Shown: piece by piece, positions 46,600 to 59,469 of the stretch | How positions within the stretch are numbered: the stretch's first letter is position 1 | Layout: each line of letters opens with the position of its first letter | Source of the DNA: Geosiphon pyriformis | Taxonomy: Eukaryota; Glomeromycota; Glomeromycetes; Archaeosporales; Geosiphonaceae | Assembly (NCBI GenBank): GCA_016748015.1 | Contig: JAAOMT010000094.1 | Location: 374,251-438,250, forward strand | DNA: 64,000 nt | Direction: 5' to 3' | The notes under the pieces: generated by a model | Told to the model about the DNA's origin: nothing | The model's input: only the letters and a program-made list of their open reading frames with translations | The model's database searches: none | Position numbers and translations under genes: made by a program

Positions 46600-49500
46600 A
46601 TGTCTTTATAACTTTCTATTGTAATTTCTTTAAAGAGTATTGTTTTAATGTTTGTTTCTATTGGTAAAATTGTTATTCATCTATAGAACAGATAAAAAAA
46701 TTTATAATTTATCATGTCATAATTTACAGTTCTATAAGCAAACAAAGCTAAAAACAGTACTTTGTCTTATAAATTTGTTTTTTTACTGGTTTTGGCTAAG
46801 ATTTTATATAATGTTTTATTAAAACATTCTACTAAGTTATTTGTTTAAAGATAATAAAAAAAAAGTTTATAATATATTCCTATTTTTTTACAAAGTTCTT
46901 TAACTAATTTATTAAAAAAAGCTTTTTTCTATTAGATAAAAGTTTTTTGAGACAACTATAATAACAAAATAATATTTTTATAAATGAAATTAGTTATTGA
47001 GACTACTGTTTAGTCTAAAGTAACTCTTGTTTTTACTTACTTTGTAAAATAGTTAGTAGCTGTAATTATATATTTGTTGTTATCAAAAGTTATTGTTAAA
47101 AGTCTAACAATATCTATACTAATTTTGTTAAATAGTTAATTAATAGAAATTGAATAGATATTTTTTTTTAATTAGACTTTTCTTTTTTTTGACAAATATT
47201 ACAGATTTTAATATAATTAGCAATGTTTTTTTCGAAAGTAGGCCAATAATAATGAGCTAGTGTTTTTTAAATTGTTTTAGTCTTTCTAAAGTGTTTAGTT
47301 AATAGATTAATATACATGTTGTAAATTACAATTTCTTTTTTTTCAAATTTAATAACTTTTTAAAAGCAATCAGAATCTTTTTTATTTCTTTTGTATAATT
47401 GGTTCTGGCAGATTAAATAAAAATTTAATTGTTTTTGCAAATATTCTCTTTGTTGTCAAATATAGTTTGATAAGTATTGTCTTTTACCCAAAAATTTTAT
47501 TAAGACAGAATAGTTATTCAAGTCTATTATTATGTTTGTTTAAGAAAAATTTACTAATAATTAAATTAGTTTGGTTTAAAAAGGTTGTATTGTTATTAAA
47601 TAGTAAGTCTAGAAAAAGCATTGGCATTTTAATGATAAATTCTTTTATAATATTGTATATTATAGTTAAATTTATTTAAGTAGAATATCTAATAAATTAT
47701 TTTTTTATGTTCCAGTTTTTTTTGTTGTACAATTAAACCAAAGCTTAATGATTTGTTATCACTAAAAACTTTATATCAAGGAAATACTTACTTTAGTAAC
47801 TAATAAATCATATTACTGCTAAGCATTTTTGTTTTATAACTAAATAATTCTATTTTGCTAAGAAAAAAAATTTGCTAATATAAGCTATAATATGTTTTTT
47901 ATTATCTTTATTTTTCTGAGATAGGACAGCCAAGTTTAAAGCCAGATAAATTGGAAAATAAAAAGTTAATTTAGATTAGATTGCTTAAAAATAAGTTCTG
48001 TGATTAATTTTTCTTTTAAAGTTTCAAAAACTTTTTGCTGATATATGTTTCAATAATAATTAATAGTTTTCTTAAATAGCTAATTGAAAAGAAAAACAAT
48101 TTTAAAGAAATTTTTAACAAACTTTTGATAATAAAAAACCAAACCAATAAAAAAACATAGATTATAGATATTTATTGGTTGTTTAATGTTTTAAACTTTT
48201 TTAATCTTGGCTAAATCAAAGAAAATTCTATCTTTTATAATAAAATAACTAAAAAACTAAATAGATTGACATCTAAAAAAAAATTTGATTAGATTGATTT
48301 TAAGACCAGTATTTCTAAAGAAATCAAAAAATTTTTGCAAATATTTAAGATGTTTATTTTAGATTTTTGAATATACTATTATATTGTTCAAGTAAATTAA
48401 AACAAAGTTTTTTTTTATTGATTTAAATACTTTGTTTATTAAGTATTAAAAATAAAAAGAGCATTAATAAGATCAAAAAACATAACTGTAAATTTATAGA
48501 TGCTATACTTGGTGATAAAAACAGTTTTTTTTCGACTTTTTAGATCTATTTTTACTTATCAAAATTGAGCAGTTAGATTAATAATTGAGAAGAAAACAAT
48601 ACCATTAAATTGGTCTAGCATTGTATTAATCTTAAAGAGTAGATACATATCTTTTTTAATAATGATATTTAATTAGCAGTAGTTAACACAAAAATGTAAA
48701 ATTTCATCTTTTTTGAATATTACTACAATTAAAAATACCTATTTATTTTTGGTTTTTTGTATGAATTTAAAGTTTTTTATTCAGTTTATTTTTTTTTGAT
48801 AAATTTATTATTGTTGTAATTGAATTGATAAAACTTTAAGTGGATGAAACAAGTTTTTTTGGTGGTAATAATATGTTGTATTACATAAGCATATTCAAGA
48901 ATATCACTTTTTTTAAGATAACTAGACTGATTCTAGCCAGCAGATTTTTAATGTCAATCTTTTTTTTTAAAAAAGAGTTTTTTTTGTTTTATTGTTAATG
49001 ATTATATCTCTGGTAATTTATTTTCAAAAAACTTTTGCATTTTTTTTATCTTTTCTGTTAATATTAAGCTAATAAGTTTCCAATTTTTTTAATAAATTAG
49101 ACAGAACATGTATTTATCATTAGAAAAATACAATGATTTATTATATTAATACTAAGCACAAAAATTATTTTATCAATAACTGTATTTGGCTTTCTTGCCA
49201 GATTTTCTGTTAGATTTTTTTGAATATATTATAATAAGGCCAACAGATTAGCTTGTCATTTACAATAATTTTTTTTATTAACTTTAATATTGTTTAGTAA
49301 TTTGTTATTGTTGGTAAAAGTAGTATAAGCAAGTTTAACAGTTTTTTCTTGTTCTTTTTTTTCATTATTTTTATTATTATTTGATTTATTTGATTGTTTT
49401 TCTTTTTGATTCTATTTGGATATTGTGGAAGTTGTCTAATAATAATACTTAACTATAATGAGTTTCTTACCATATCTAATAATTAATTTATATAGTTTAT

Positions 49501-50400
49501 AATTAAGTAATGTTTTTGCTTTTTTGAGCCATTTATTGTCTACAATAATAATGTATTCCTTGGCTTGAAAAACTTTCATATTAGTTTCAATGCTAATATC
49601 ATTAATGTAAACAGAAACAGCTTTGGCTATGTTCAAATTTTTTTTCTTATTATTATATATATTAGTTATTAATTAAGTAAAAAATTTATTAATTTTTCTG
49701 CCAATGGTTTCTAAAAAGTGTTTGGCAATAATGCTGATGAATAATCCACTGTTCAGAATTAAGTCAATAAAATAACCAGCCATTTAAGCTTTACAAATTA
49801 AAAGAGTAATATTACTATTGTTAATAAATCCAGCTTAACAAAAGTACTTATTGGTCTTTAATGTTTTTTTTTTTGAAATTAAAGATTTGTAAAGATTTTT
49901 TCTGAACTATAGATGAGTTATTAACTGGCCAAAAATAATATAAGCTAAAATTTTTATAAGATCTTTAATTACAAAATAAGACCCAGATTTTTGTATTATT
50001 TCTGGAGACTTTAACTTTGAAAAATTCTTAAAAACTTTAGATTTTGGTGGCTTATTGTTATTAATAGTAGAAGTTAAAACTTTATTTAAGTCTAAAGTAA
50101 AATTAATCTTAGCTTTTTTCTTTTTTCTTGTGGATTCAGAGAGGTTAATGGCTAATTCATTTATATTATAGTCATTATTAATTAGATTAAAAATGTAAAA
50201 AGAGTTTTTTTTTGGTTGACTTGTATTCTTATTTTTTGAAAATATATTTACTAGTTTAAAAACTAATAAATAGTGGCTTCAACTAAGGAATTTTTTCCAA
50301 AGAAATTAATATTGATATGATTAGGTCTTTAATTAGGAGTATTATTATTGTTAAGTTTGTTGTTCTGATTATAATTGTTTTAAAAGCTGAAGAAAACAAT
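46600..50400 (-). mobile_element. Element C: decayed Gypsy-like gag-pol
   Basis: Very AT-rich, minus strand. Protease end at 49636-49436 (WLKKAKTLLNYKLYKL against WLQKANANLNWETQEL). RT near 48560-48420 (KKTVFITKYSIYKFTVM, then an FDLINA relic of FGLxNAPATF). Integrase zinc site near 47230-47180 (KICNICQKK) with AHYYWPTFEKNIANYI before it. The integrase core runs down to about 46700. No dUTPase could be recognised. A third family, distinct in sequence from A and B, and one of the oldest layers. Confidence 0.7.
49436..49636 (-). pseudogene. Element C protease fragment
   Basis: Open for 66 codons: VYINDISIETNMKVFQAKEY, then IIVDNKWLKKAKTLLNYKLY. It aligns with the C-terminal half of the family-A protease (ITIPVKVLVINALQYQAFVGNDWLQKAN). 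The D-S-G half is not open. Confidence 0.6.
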
Positions 50401-51102
50401 AAAAAATTGTTAATAATAATAATTTCTAAAAATTTTATAATTTGAAGATTTTGGTTAAATTTTTTGTATAATAAACAAAAATTTTATTAATAATTTTCTT
50501 AAATTTCTGTTTTCAGTATAGTGGCCAGTTTATTTTGGTAATTATGTCCTTCTGATAAGTTATTTTTAAGTTTTTTACTCTTGTTTTACAGATTTTTTAT
50601 CAGACTATTCTTGACATTAATTATTTAGCACTTAATTTTTTTAATTAATTAATAAACAACAAAAAAAATAAATAAAAAAAAATAAATAAATAAAAAAGAA
50701 ATAAAAAATTAATATTTCATTAATAGCTATAATTAAAAGCTATTAGTTTAGTATAGTTAAGTATTATATTCTATTAACATGAATTGTTAATAGTATAGAA
50801 GTAATTAATATTTTTTAATCAAATAATAACAACATAAATTGAATAATAATAAATATGTTTATTAATATGAATATAATTCTACTTTAAGTTATAAAAAACT
50901 ATCTTTTAAAGAGAAAAATATTGAATAGTTACTTATTACTAACTATTGTTTTTACTATTATTCTGTTTTTTTTTGCTTTTAATATTTTTGCTATATATAT
51001 ATAATTTATGTTATACAAGATTTCACATATTTTTACTCTTTTTTTATATTACTTCCTAAAAATGTATTCATTTTTTGAGAATGTGTATATTCTTGAAAAT
51101 GT
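50400..51102 (-). repeat. Decayed family-B-like LTR next to element C
   Basis: Segments match the family-B LTR in minus orientation: GAAGATTTTGGTTAAATTTTTTGTATAATAAAC, the GTGGCCAGTTT segment, ACTCTTGTTTTACAGATTTTTTATCAGAC, and a TATA-like region near 50990-51005. The outer end is eroded. It would be the 5' LTR of C if C and B share LTRs, or a separate old insertion. Confidence 0.6.
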
Positions 51103-52017
51103 TATTACAGATGATTATTTGGGGTCTCAAATCAAATAACAAATCCATAACTTGATGCTTTAGTATCTTAATAATGTTGGTACTCTTAGTATGTTGGTTG
51201 TATCTGAAGGGTTTTTTTTAGCTGATTTGAAGGTGTTGTTGGGGAGTTTTTTGTATAATAAACAGAGACTCAATAGTGGTTTCAGTAGCCTTCTGGAATC
51301 ACAATTCTGTCAAATTTTTTTCTCAGTATGATGGCCAGTAATCCTTCTGATAAGCTATCCTCAAATCTATGAGTGTTATACCCTTGTTTCATGAATCTTT
51401 TACCAATCCCTATGATGTTTGTTCTTTAGCACTTAATTTTCAATCAATTTAGTATACAACAATGAAATCAAATAAAAAAATAAAAAAAGAAAATAAAAAG
51501 AAATGAAGAGAATTAAGTCAATGCAATTGCAAGTTAGTATTCCATCAATAGCTGTAATCAAGAGCTATTGTTCCAGTGTGGTTAAGTATCATTTATTATC
51601 AACATGAAGTGTTAATAGTGGAGAGTGGAATTAAGATAACAAATAGTTATTTATTAATATTTGTGATGGAGAAAGTTGCTTAAATTAAATCTAAATGGAG
51701 AAATCTGTCTTTTTTACTTCTATCTCTATCACTATATATACATATTTAATGTTCTACAAGATCACTCACATTGCCAAGTGATGTGCTATGATTTTTGAAC
51801 AATGCTCATATTGCTGAGCAATGTGCTCTAATTTTCTAATATTGCTCCATATTGCTGAGTAATGTGCTGTAATTTCTAACATTGCTCCATATTGCTGAAT
51901 AATATGCTGTAATTTTTAACATTGTTCCATATTGCTGAGCAATGTGCTCACATGCTAACTACTATTCTCTTATTGGTCTACTATTTTTCTATATCTGTTT
52001 TCTTTTTATGAGTAATA
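51103..52017 (-). repeat. B3 3' LTR (915 bp)
   Basis: TATTACAGATGATT...GAGTAATA. It is longer than the B2 LTRs because its U3 holds a different repeat array (51770-51960). TATA-like box at about 51731-51743. Confidence 0.85.
51770..51960 (-). repeat. ATTGCTGAGCAAT minisatellite in B3 U3
   Basis: Four to five units of about 40 bp, each with the palindrome ATTGCT-G-AGCAAT or a one-to-two-base variant followed by GTGCTGTAATTTCTAAC. It occupies the place where B2 has its TTCTGGAA array. Related ATTGTTCAGCAAT motifs occur in the B+ LTRs. Confidence 0.75.
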
Positions 52018-52039
52018 TTATCTTTTCTTTTTAATATTA

Positions 52040-52632
52040 AGTTCTATCAAAATTTTCATTTTGAATTAGTTCTAATACTTTTTTTTTAAGTATTGTTTGT
52101 TTGACTCTGTTTCTTATGTCTTCTACTTGTGTATTGTTCATTTTTTCTTATTGGTTAATAGTTATGGTTTTCATGTCAGAGTATAACAGTATTTCTAAAT
52201 AGTTCCAAAATATGTTGTGCAGTTGGTAAATAGTTCTAACATGTAGTGTTGAATTCATTTTCTTTCCAATAAATTCTTTAATTTGTTGTATTATGTCTTG
52301 GTTAAATATTCTCTTGGATTTGTCAATATACAACTTCTAAATATTCAACTTTTGACCTAACTAATAGTAGCAGTATGATATTGGAAGTTGTTTTGTCCAT
52401 AGCTTCCAATTTTTTTTTGTAAGCTCTTTTGTTAATGTTATGATAAATATTTTCCCAAAAGTGTTTTTTACTTTTTCTATTAAGTTATCTGACCAGTTTT
52501 TATTATTCTTTAATGACTGTTGATATAGTATATTTTTCATCTTTCTTTTGGTGTTTTGATAATTAATTGTTGTTGACTTAAGGCCTGAAATAATTGTTGA
52601 GCTATGGTGTGAATATGATCTGGTATTTTCAT
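52040..52632 (-). pseudogene. B3 ORF-X
   Basis: An ATG at 52632 starts MKIPDHIHTIAQQLFQALSQ, aligning with B2 (MKITDNIHLLAQQLFQLIQQ) and A3. The C-terminal part at 52333-52148 reads IKEFIGKKMNS ... RTIYQLHNIF ... LEILLYSD, aligning with B2 LEQFVGKNNLT ... RAIYWLHMEF ... PEILLNSE. The two halves are in different frames. Confidence 0.6.
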
Positions 52633-52659
52633 TTTTCTTTGTTGCTTTTGTTATGTGTA

Positions 52660-54120
52660 TTGTGTCTTTATATATTCTTTTTTATTTTTTAATTTGATGT
52701 GTTTGGTGCAATAATTATGATTGGTTTCAGATTTCATGGAATCTCATTTGGTTGGACTAATATTTATTGTACTCCCAGTTGTGAAATGTTATTGGTAGAT
52801 GATGATACTATCTGATAATATAATTTCAGTCAATCATCATGTGCTGCTTTGGCTAAGATTTTATTGTCTCATCTTAATTTATAAGCTCTATTTTCTAGAA
52901 TTTTTTCTATGTGAAATGGTCTGTCCCATTTGGGGTTGAATTTTCTACTCCATTGTTTTTCCACTTTGGTACATTATAAGAGTACTTTGTCTCCAATCTT
53001 GAATTCAACTGGTTTATCTGGTAGTTGGTTATTGTGTCATTCTTTTTGCTTTTCTTGTGACTTTTGAATGTTATCAACTGCTTTTTGTCATCTGTTTTCT
53101 AGTGTTTCTATTAAGTCATATGTTCTTTTTAACAATGTTTCTTGAAAATTATCTTCTATTATTGGTTCAGTTGGATATGTATTGATCTCTATCTCAACTG
53201 GTAAAGTTGCTGTTCTATCATATACCAATTCAAATAGTGTTGCTTGTATAGTATCTTGCTTTATTGTTTAATAAACAAATAATACTAATAGTATAAACAA
53301 ATCTCATTCTTCTTGATTTTTTTGGCTGATTTTGGCAATTGCTTCACACAATGTTCTATTAAATCTTTCAACTAATTTATTTGTTTGTGGATGGTATGGT
53401 GATAATAATGGTCTTTTGATTCCAAACCTTTGACTTAATTTTGCTAATGTTCTATTTACAAAGTAAGTTCCTTGATCTAATAGTAATTCTTTTGGATATT
53501 TGTGTCGACAAATTAGATCTTGGTAAACAAATTTGGCAATGGATTCTGTATCTGCTCTTTGAATTACTTTTGCTTCTGGCTATTTAGTAAGATAATCCAT
53601 GACTACTGCAATATATCTGCTGTTTCTGCTGGTAATTGTTAATGGTCTAACTAAGTCAATTCTAATTTGATCAAATAGTTGTTCCACTTTGATTGGTCTC
53701 AATGGTTTACTTGGTCTTGTTTCTCCTCTTCTCTGACAAGCATTACAATTTTGAACATATTAGATAATATCTAGATACATTGATGACCAATAGTATCTTT
53801 TTTTAATTTTTTTCATGGTTGCTTCTTTATGAAAATATTCTGCTGTTAGATCTGAATGTATGTTGAACAATATTGTTTTTTTTTTCTGATTCTGTAATTA
53901 CTTTGGTTGGTTGTTCTGGGTTTTTTCTATTCCTTCAATAAAGTATATTTTGATAAGTAATGAAATATTTTAATTGTTGTTTTATGTTGTTTTGTTTCTT
54001 TTAAGATAATTTCTTCTTGAATTGTTGGGTATTTATGTAATATTGAAGTTGTTAGTATTTTTGTGTGTTCATTTTTTGTTGTATTTTTGGTTTTACATGT
54101 TCGAATTTTGTTATATTTTT
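52660..54120 (-). pseudogene. B3 integrase region
   Basis: Aligns with B2 31440-32690 along its length, including the HHCC zone near 53740-53860 (CNACQRRGET-like) and the VERFN zone near 53360. Broken by many stops and indels. Confidence 0.7.
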
Positions 54121-54129
54121 GGGCTAAAA

Positions 54130-55082
54130 TGTTTAGATTTGTTTCATTTATGACAAACTGTTGTTATTTTTATTTTTTATTTTTTTTTTATAGTGTATTG
54201 TAAAGTTATATGGTGAAAGTGCTATTTTCTATTTGGCATGCTAATCATCTCTGAATTTTTGCTTCTGGATTGAAGTCAATTCTTTGTAATCAGTATATAT
54301 TTTAAATTTCTGGCTTAAGTATTCCTTCCATTTCATAATTGCCCAATAGATAACTAAGTGTTTTAGTGATAGTGTTCTATAGTTTTTTTGGCTGGTATTA
54401 AGCTTTAGCTTACATATGCTACTGGATGTTCTCTTTCATCTGGTTCTTTCTAAGATAGTACTGCTCTCAATGCTTAACCTAATGCATTGATAGTAATGAT
54501 GAATAATTTGTTGTAATTTGAATAGATCAATACTGGAGCTTGAATGAGCTTTCTTCTCAGTGTGTTAAAAGCTTTTTACTGGATTTTAGCCTATTCATAT
54601 TTAATATTCTTGGTTTGGAAATGGCAGAATGGCTGTGCTAGTTTAGAAAAGTTCTTAATAAAGCATTAGTAATAGTCTGTAAATCCCAAGAATGCTTGTA
54701 ATTTAGTCAAGTTGAAAGTTTTTAATTATCTCAATTTTATCTGAATTTGTTTTGATGTTATCTTTGCTTATAACATGTTCCAAAAACTTCAATTCTGTTT
54801 TGTTAAAGAAACATTTGGTGGTATTTAGTTTTAATTTTGCTTTTTTTAGTTTTTTAAACACTTGCTAAAGATGATAAAGATAATTATCAAATGTTTTTGA
54901 AAATATGTTGATATTATCTAAATACATGACTACTAATTTTCATAGTAGTTTTGTGTAAACAATTTTCATTAGCCATTGAAATGTGGCTGGTATATTGGTC
55001 AAGCTGAATGACATTACTTCAAATTTGAAATTCTTTTCTCTTGTGGTGAATATAGTCTTTTTTTTATTGGCTAGATTCATGA
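54130..55082 (-). pseudogene. B3 RNase H and RT (RT truncated)
   Basis: RNase H relics at 54240-54600 and RT from 54640 to 55082. The catalytic zone near 54920 reads YLDN instead of YLDD. RT ends at the A4 insertion. Confidence 0.7.
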
Positions 55083-56062
55083 TGTTATCAGACAAAATTA
55101 GAGATATTGTTTAGCATGAAATTATTTTTATAATTCTTATCATTAGTTAGCATATATTATTGTCCCAAATTATTACTTATTATATTAGCAAAATATCCGA
55201 AATTATCATTTAATTAATAACCCAATTTGTACATAACACAAATGTAACCTAATTGTGATGATCAATCATGCAATACACCAAACTATGTAACATTCAAAAA
55301 GTTCGCTGAAATTTGTAGAAATTTGTAGAAATAATTAATAGTTCACCGAAATATCTAATAGTTCGCAGAAATAACTTGTAGTTTGCTGAAATGCATCTCT
55401 AGTTTAGTGAAATTGTAGAAAATAGCAAAGTTCAAGTTCATAGAATAGTGTTACAACAAGTTGTATAAAAGAAGAGCTTCTCTCTTTGAGAAAATGTATC
55501 TTACTTCAGATTGAACAATTAGAATCATTTTTTATACACAAAAACAAAATAAATATCAAATAATTCAAAAAGCCAAATTCTTAATTATTTCCCTTAAAAT
55601 TAACCAATTCCTACTAACAGTTTGAAATTGACTAGCTACCAATTTCAGTAAACTGTTAAAGCACTTCCAGGTCTGGATCTGAAATGACTTCCATAAAACA
55701 TTTTTACTTTTCTTTTACATTTCTTTTATTTCCCTTATTTTCTTATTATAAATCATTTGAGTAGTCTACAGACAAAAATTTCTGTAAAAAAGTTGACTTT
55801 TACAGTAAAATAACTACACATTTTAGTGAGCTTCCAGATGAGCATTTCCTGGAAAAGAGTTGACATTTATTACAATGTAACTATACAAAGTAACTGGCAC
55901 AGAATTGGTCATTCTATTTATAAGCCCAGCAGTTCAAATTATAGGAGATAATTTGAAGATAAATTCAGTTACTGGAGGTTCAACCACATACAGAAAACGT
56001 GAATTCACAGCAAAACAGGCATCAACAACATTAAGAAAAGAGACCAAAAACTTCCAGTAACA
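55083..56062 (+). repeat. A4 5' LTR (980 bp)
   Basis: TGTTATCAGAC...TTCCAGTAACA. GTGAACTA array in inverse at about 55300-55415. Complete, same orientation as A0. Confidence 0.92.
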
Positions 56063-56076
56063 TTTGGTGCTCTTTC
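56063..56076 (+). promoter_or_regulatory. A4 primer-binding site
   Basis: TTTGGTGCTCTTTC directly after the LTR. Same tRNA core as the other copies. Confidence 0.75.
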
Positions 56077-57570
56077 ACAAAAATAACACAGTGACAACAA
56101 CTTCAAAAGTGGCGATTCAAATAGATTCAAGAACTCTAGAGTATTATCAGTCAATCTACACCCACTGCAAGCAGAGATTTAATATCCCAGATGGAATTGA
56201 AACATTCAAGAAAACACTTTACCAGTACATTAAAAATTGCATCAACAATTATCTTCTTAGAGACTACAACATTTCAGAAGTTAGACACAACTTATATGAA
56301 AGCTTAGTACATCACTCTTATCTAAACATGCAGGATTTTAACAGTCAAACACTTGAAACATACTTTCAAGAACTCAACTTCAATATTATTCAGTATTGTA
56401 AAGAGAATTACCCAGTAGAACAGAAATTTTTTTTTAGTTTTGAATCGGAAACCAAAAAAAAAAAAGAAAAAGGAAACAAAAACTCAGAACTACTCCCAAT
56501 ACACCTAAAACTACTGCCAAACATTTACAAACTTCAGAACAAGAAACCAGCTTTAAATTACCACTCTTAATTACACCATTTCCAGCTTCACTTGCTCAAC
56601 TACAAACACCAAGCTTACTACTTATTCGGTTTTCAAAAATAGAAGATTTTCAGTCACCCAAAAGCCCTATTCAACAACCGAAACCAATATTAACCAACAC
56701 AAACCTTATTGACTACTTAACAGAAAATCAAAGTGAAGAGACCAAATCAGAACAAGAAACAGAAGACTCAGAAAACGAAGAAGAAATGGCCTCCACATAT
56801 ATTGCAAAGATCTCTGAGTTCACAGGAGAAGACAGTGAAACCAGTCCTCAAGAATGGCTTGACAAAGTCTCAAAAGCAGAAGATGCAAACGGTTGGAATG
56901 CTGCCAGAATGTTAAAAGCAATCCCATATTTCTTATAAGGAATGGCTGGTAAATAGTTTGAAAACTTGGAAGCCCCATTAGAAGACTGAGAAGTATTCAA
57001 AACTGCTTTCCTAGAACAGTTCACTGACAATAACACTTCCATTACCCTTTGAAATTGGTTCCAAAATATCAAGCAAGAACCAAGTGAATCAGTTATAACC
57101 TATCTTGGGAGATTCAACAAACTGCTTAGAAGAATTTGCCAATTGGAAACAAATGAATACTACTCCAATGCACAAATTTTGGATCAATTTATTGCTGGAC
57201 TAAAAGACAAACTTATCAAAAAAGTTCACTCACATGCACCAAAAGATTTAGCCACTGCTATTCAACAGACGAAAAACTATAAAATGGCCATGAAAAAAGC
57301 CAACCGTACCAAACTTGTTAACTTGGCTATTGAAAAAACCAGCTCAACAGCTAAAGAAAAGATTGACCAATTAACCAAGAAAGTTGAAAACTATTTCACC
57401 AATCAACAGCAACAACAGCAGCCACAGCAATCACAACAACCACAAAAATACCAACCCCTACAAAGACAAAATCAAAATAACTTTGCACCACTTTTTAATA
57501 ACCAGTCTCAGAATTGCCATTACTGTAAAATCTCTGGCCACTGGAAAAAAGATTGCAGAAAGCTACAATA
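56064..57570 (+). pseudogene. A4 gag
   Basis: Open from the PBS without an ATG, in frame to a poly-A run near 56450, where it slips; A3 shows the expected continuation. Capsid region about 56790-57190 (TYIAKISEFTGEDSETSPQE, AAFLEQFTDN-like, ILDQFIAGLKDKLIKKV). CCHC knuckle CHYCKISGHWKKDC at 57515-57556. A Gln-rich stretch at 57405-57450. Stops TAA and TGA between 56930 and 57060. Confidence 0.85.
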
Positions 57571-58079
57571 AAACCAACAAAATAGGAGTAATCAACATTA
57601 CCCTCCACCACAGTAATCTTATTATCAACTACCATCACCAGCTTACTATCTACCAAAACCCCAATACCAAAGTAACTATTATCAGCCCGCCCCACAGCCA
57701 ATCCAACAGCAATACCAACAACCACCCACACAATATTATCAAGTTCCTACTCGAAGATTGATTCTGCAAAATCAGTTCACACCACAAAACCAATACCAAG
57801 TAAACAACTATAGAATTAATTCAAACAACCAATTGGTTTCCTGAAATTCAGCTTAACCAAGACCCAACCATTATCATACTCAACCTAGTTATCTTATGAT
57901 GCCAGAAAAACAAGATTTTTGCCATACTGCACTTTCAGAAGGTAGAGCTGCAGCACAACAACAAAACCTTTCCTATATTCCTACCACAATTCCACCAGCC
58001 AGAATTGCTGAAAACACCAACCTTTCAGATATATTCCCTTTCGAATTTGAAGCAAATGAATCACCATTTTTGCTTAGCA

Positions 58080-58500
58080 ATGCAGCAGCTAATGAGCAAA
58101 AACCCATCACTGCAATATACACAGAAGCTGAAGTAGAAGGAAAGCCAATTCACTTGATCCTAGATAATGGATCTGCTAGAAGCATCATTATCTATCAATT
58201 AATGCAACAGCTAAAGAGAAACATTAACTGACCAGCTCAGACAATCATTGTCACTGTTGATGGCATGAAAAAAACTCCAGTAAGAGAAATTGACAATTTC
58301 CCATTCACAATTGATGAAATCACCATTTCAGTCAAAGTTCTGGTTATGGATGCTCCTCAATACCAAGCTCTTGTCGGAAATGATTGGCTCCAAAAAGCCA
58401 ATACTAATCTGAATTGGGAGACACAAGAGTTAACAATTTCCTACCAAGAACAACACACCTGGGTACCTGCCACTTGTGATATATTCAACAAATGCTCCAA
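58080..58500 (+). pseudogene. A4 aspartic protease domain
   Basis: IHLILDNGSARSIIIYQL near 58150-58200; the D-S-G site reads D-N-G here, while A3 has N-S-G, so each copy lost a different residue. Then PVREIDNFPFTIDEITISV and ALVGNDWLQKANTNLNW. A TGA follows NIN at 58229-58231. Confidence 0.8.
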
Positions 58501-58679
58501 AAATGCCCCGGCTTTTGAATTTGAACTAGAAGAAGAAAAATCTATCATTGAAACATTTATGGCACTTGGATCAATCTCCAATTGGGCTGATAAAACTGAA
58601 CAACAGTATTTTTCAACAAACGATTCTCTTGAAACAAAAAAATCAGTGACACCCAGATAGAATGTCCCTTATTCAAAAC

Positions 58680-59340
58680 CAGAACCACAAAAACAACACC
58701 CTTACATTCCACTCAAATACAAAGATTGCCACAAAAAACTCTCATCAATGGGAGCTTGTATTTCACCTGAGGAAAAATACAAAAACCATACCTGTTACTA
58801 TTGCAAATCCTGCCACTGAAAACAATGGGGACACTTAGTCAAAAGAAGTAAAAAATGGGACAGAATGCCCTGTTTAACTTGTGGAGAACGATTACCTGAT
58901 AAATGCGACTGGATTGATGTTACATTCAAAGAAGGAGTCTGTAATTAAACATGTCAATATGCTCTTTTAATCTCAGAAAAAGTAACAAGAGGAACCTCTT
59001 TCAATGCTGCTTACAACAGTGCCCTCAACAAACTGTACTATTACCCTCATGATGCTGAAATGATTTTCGATTTAGCAATGGCTTTAATCAATAGAGCCAC
59101 TCAAAAAAATGTTCGTTAAATGAAAGAATCAGAATACATTGCATACATCTTTAAAATTGCTGGATACAACTATGAAGATTAAGTAGAAGTATATTACCAA
59201 ATTGCCAGTCACACTTACCTGACCAAAGAAGCTCAAGCTTAATAGCTAAAGCAAATGAACATTAAATTGTGTGAAAAATACATAATACCTTGCAATGAGC
59301 AATGGTGCCCTGAATGCTATGCTCTTAGCATTTCCCTGCC
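58680..59340 (+). pseudogene. A4 cysteine-rich region
   Basis: Same Cys clusters as A3: KDCHKKLSSMGACIS, CYYCKSCH, PCLTCGERLP, KCDW, TCQYALLIS, CEKYIIPCNEQWCPEC. In frame with protease and dUTPase. Stops TAA and TGA interrupt it. Confidence 0.7.
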
Positions 59341-59469
59341 TAGTGAAAACAATAAAAACAAAATTAAATTTGAAGAACCTGAAACAACAAAAGAAATTGA
59401 AGCAACACTCATCTATCTCATTGAAAATCAGCTTGCCTTACAACTCAAATACTTCAACAACAGACAAGG

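Larger units (their letters stand above)
51103..55082 (-). mobile_element. B3: family-B element, cut by A4
   Basis: Minus strand: 3' LTR 51103-52017, polypurine tract, ORF-X, integrase, RNase H and RT up to 55082, where A4 begins. The rest (dUTPase, protease, gag, 5' LTR) should lie beyond the right edge of the window, after A4. It aligns with B2 30598-33740 throughout and is somewhat more decayed. Confidence 0.85.

Noticed and set aside
51770-51960. CRISPR-like or replication-origin iterons
   Set aside because: The array lies in a retrotransposon LTR upstream of a TATA-like box, in a eukaryotic sequence.
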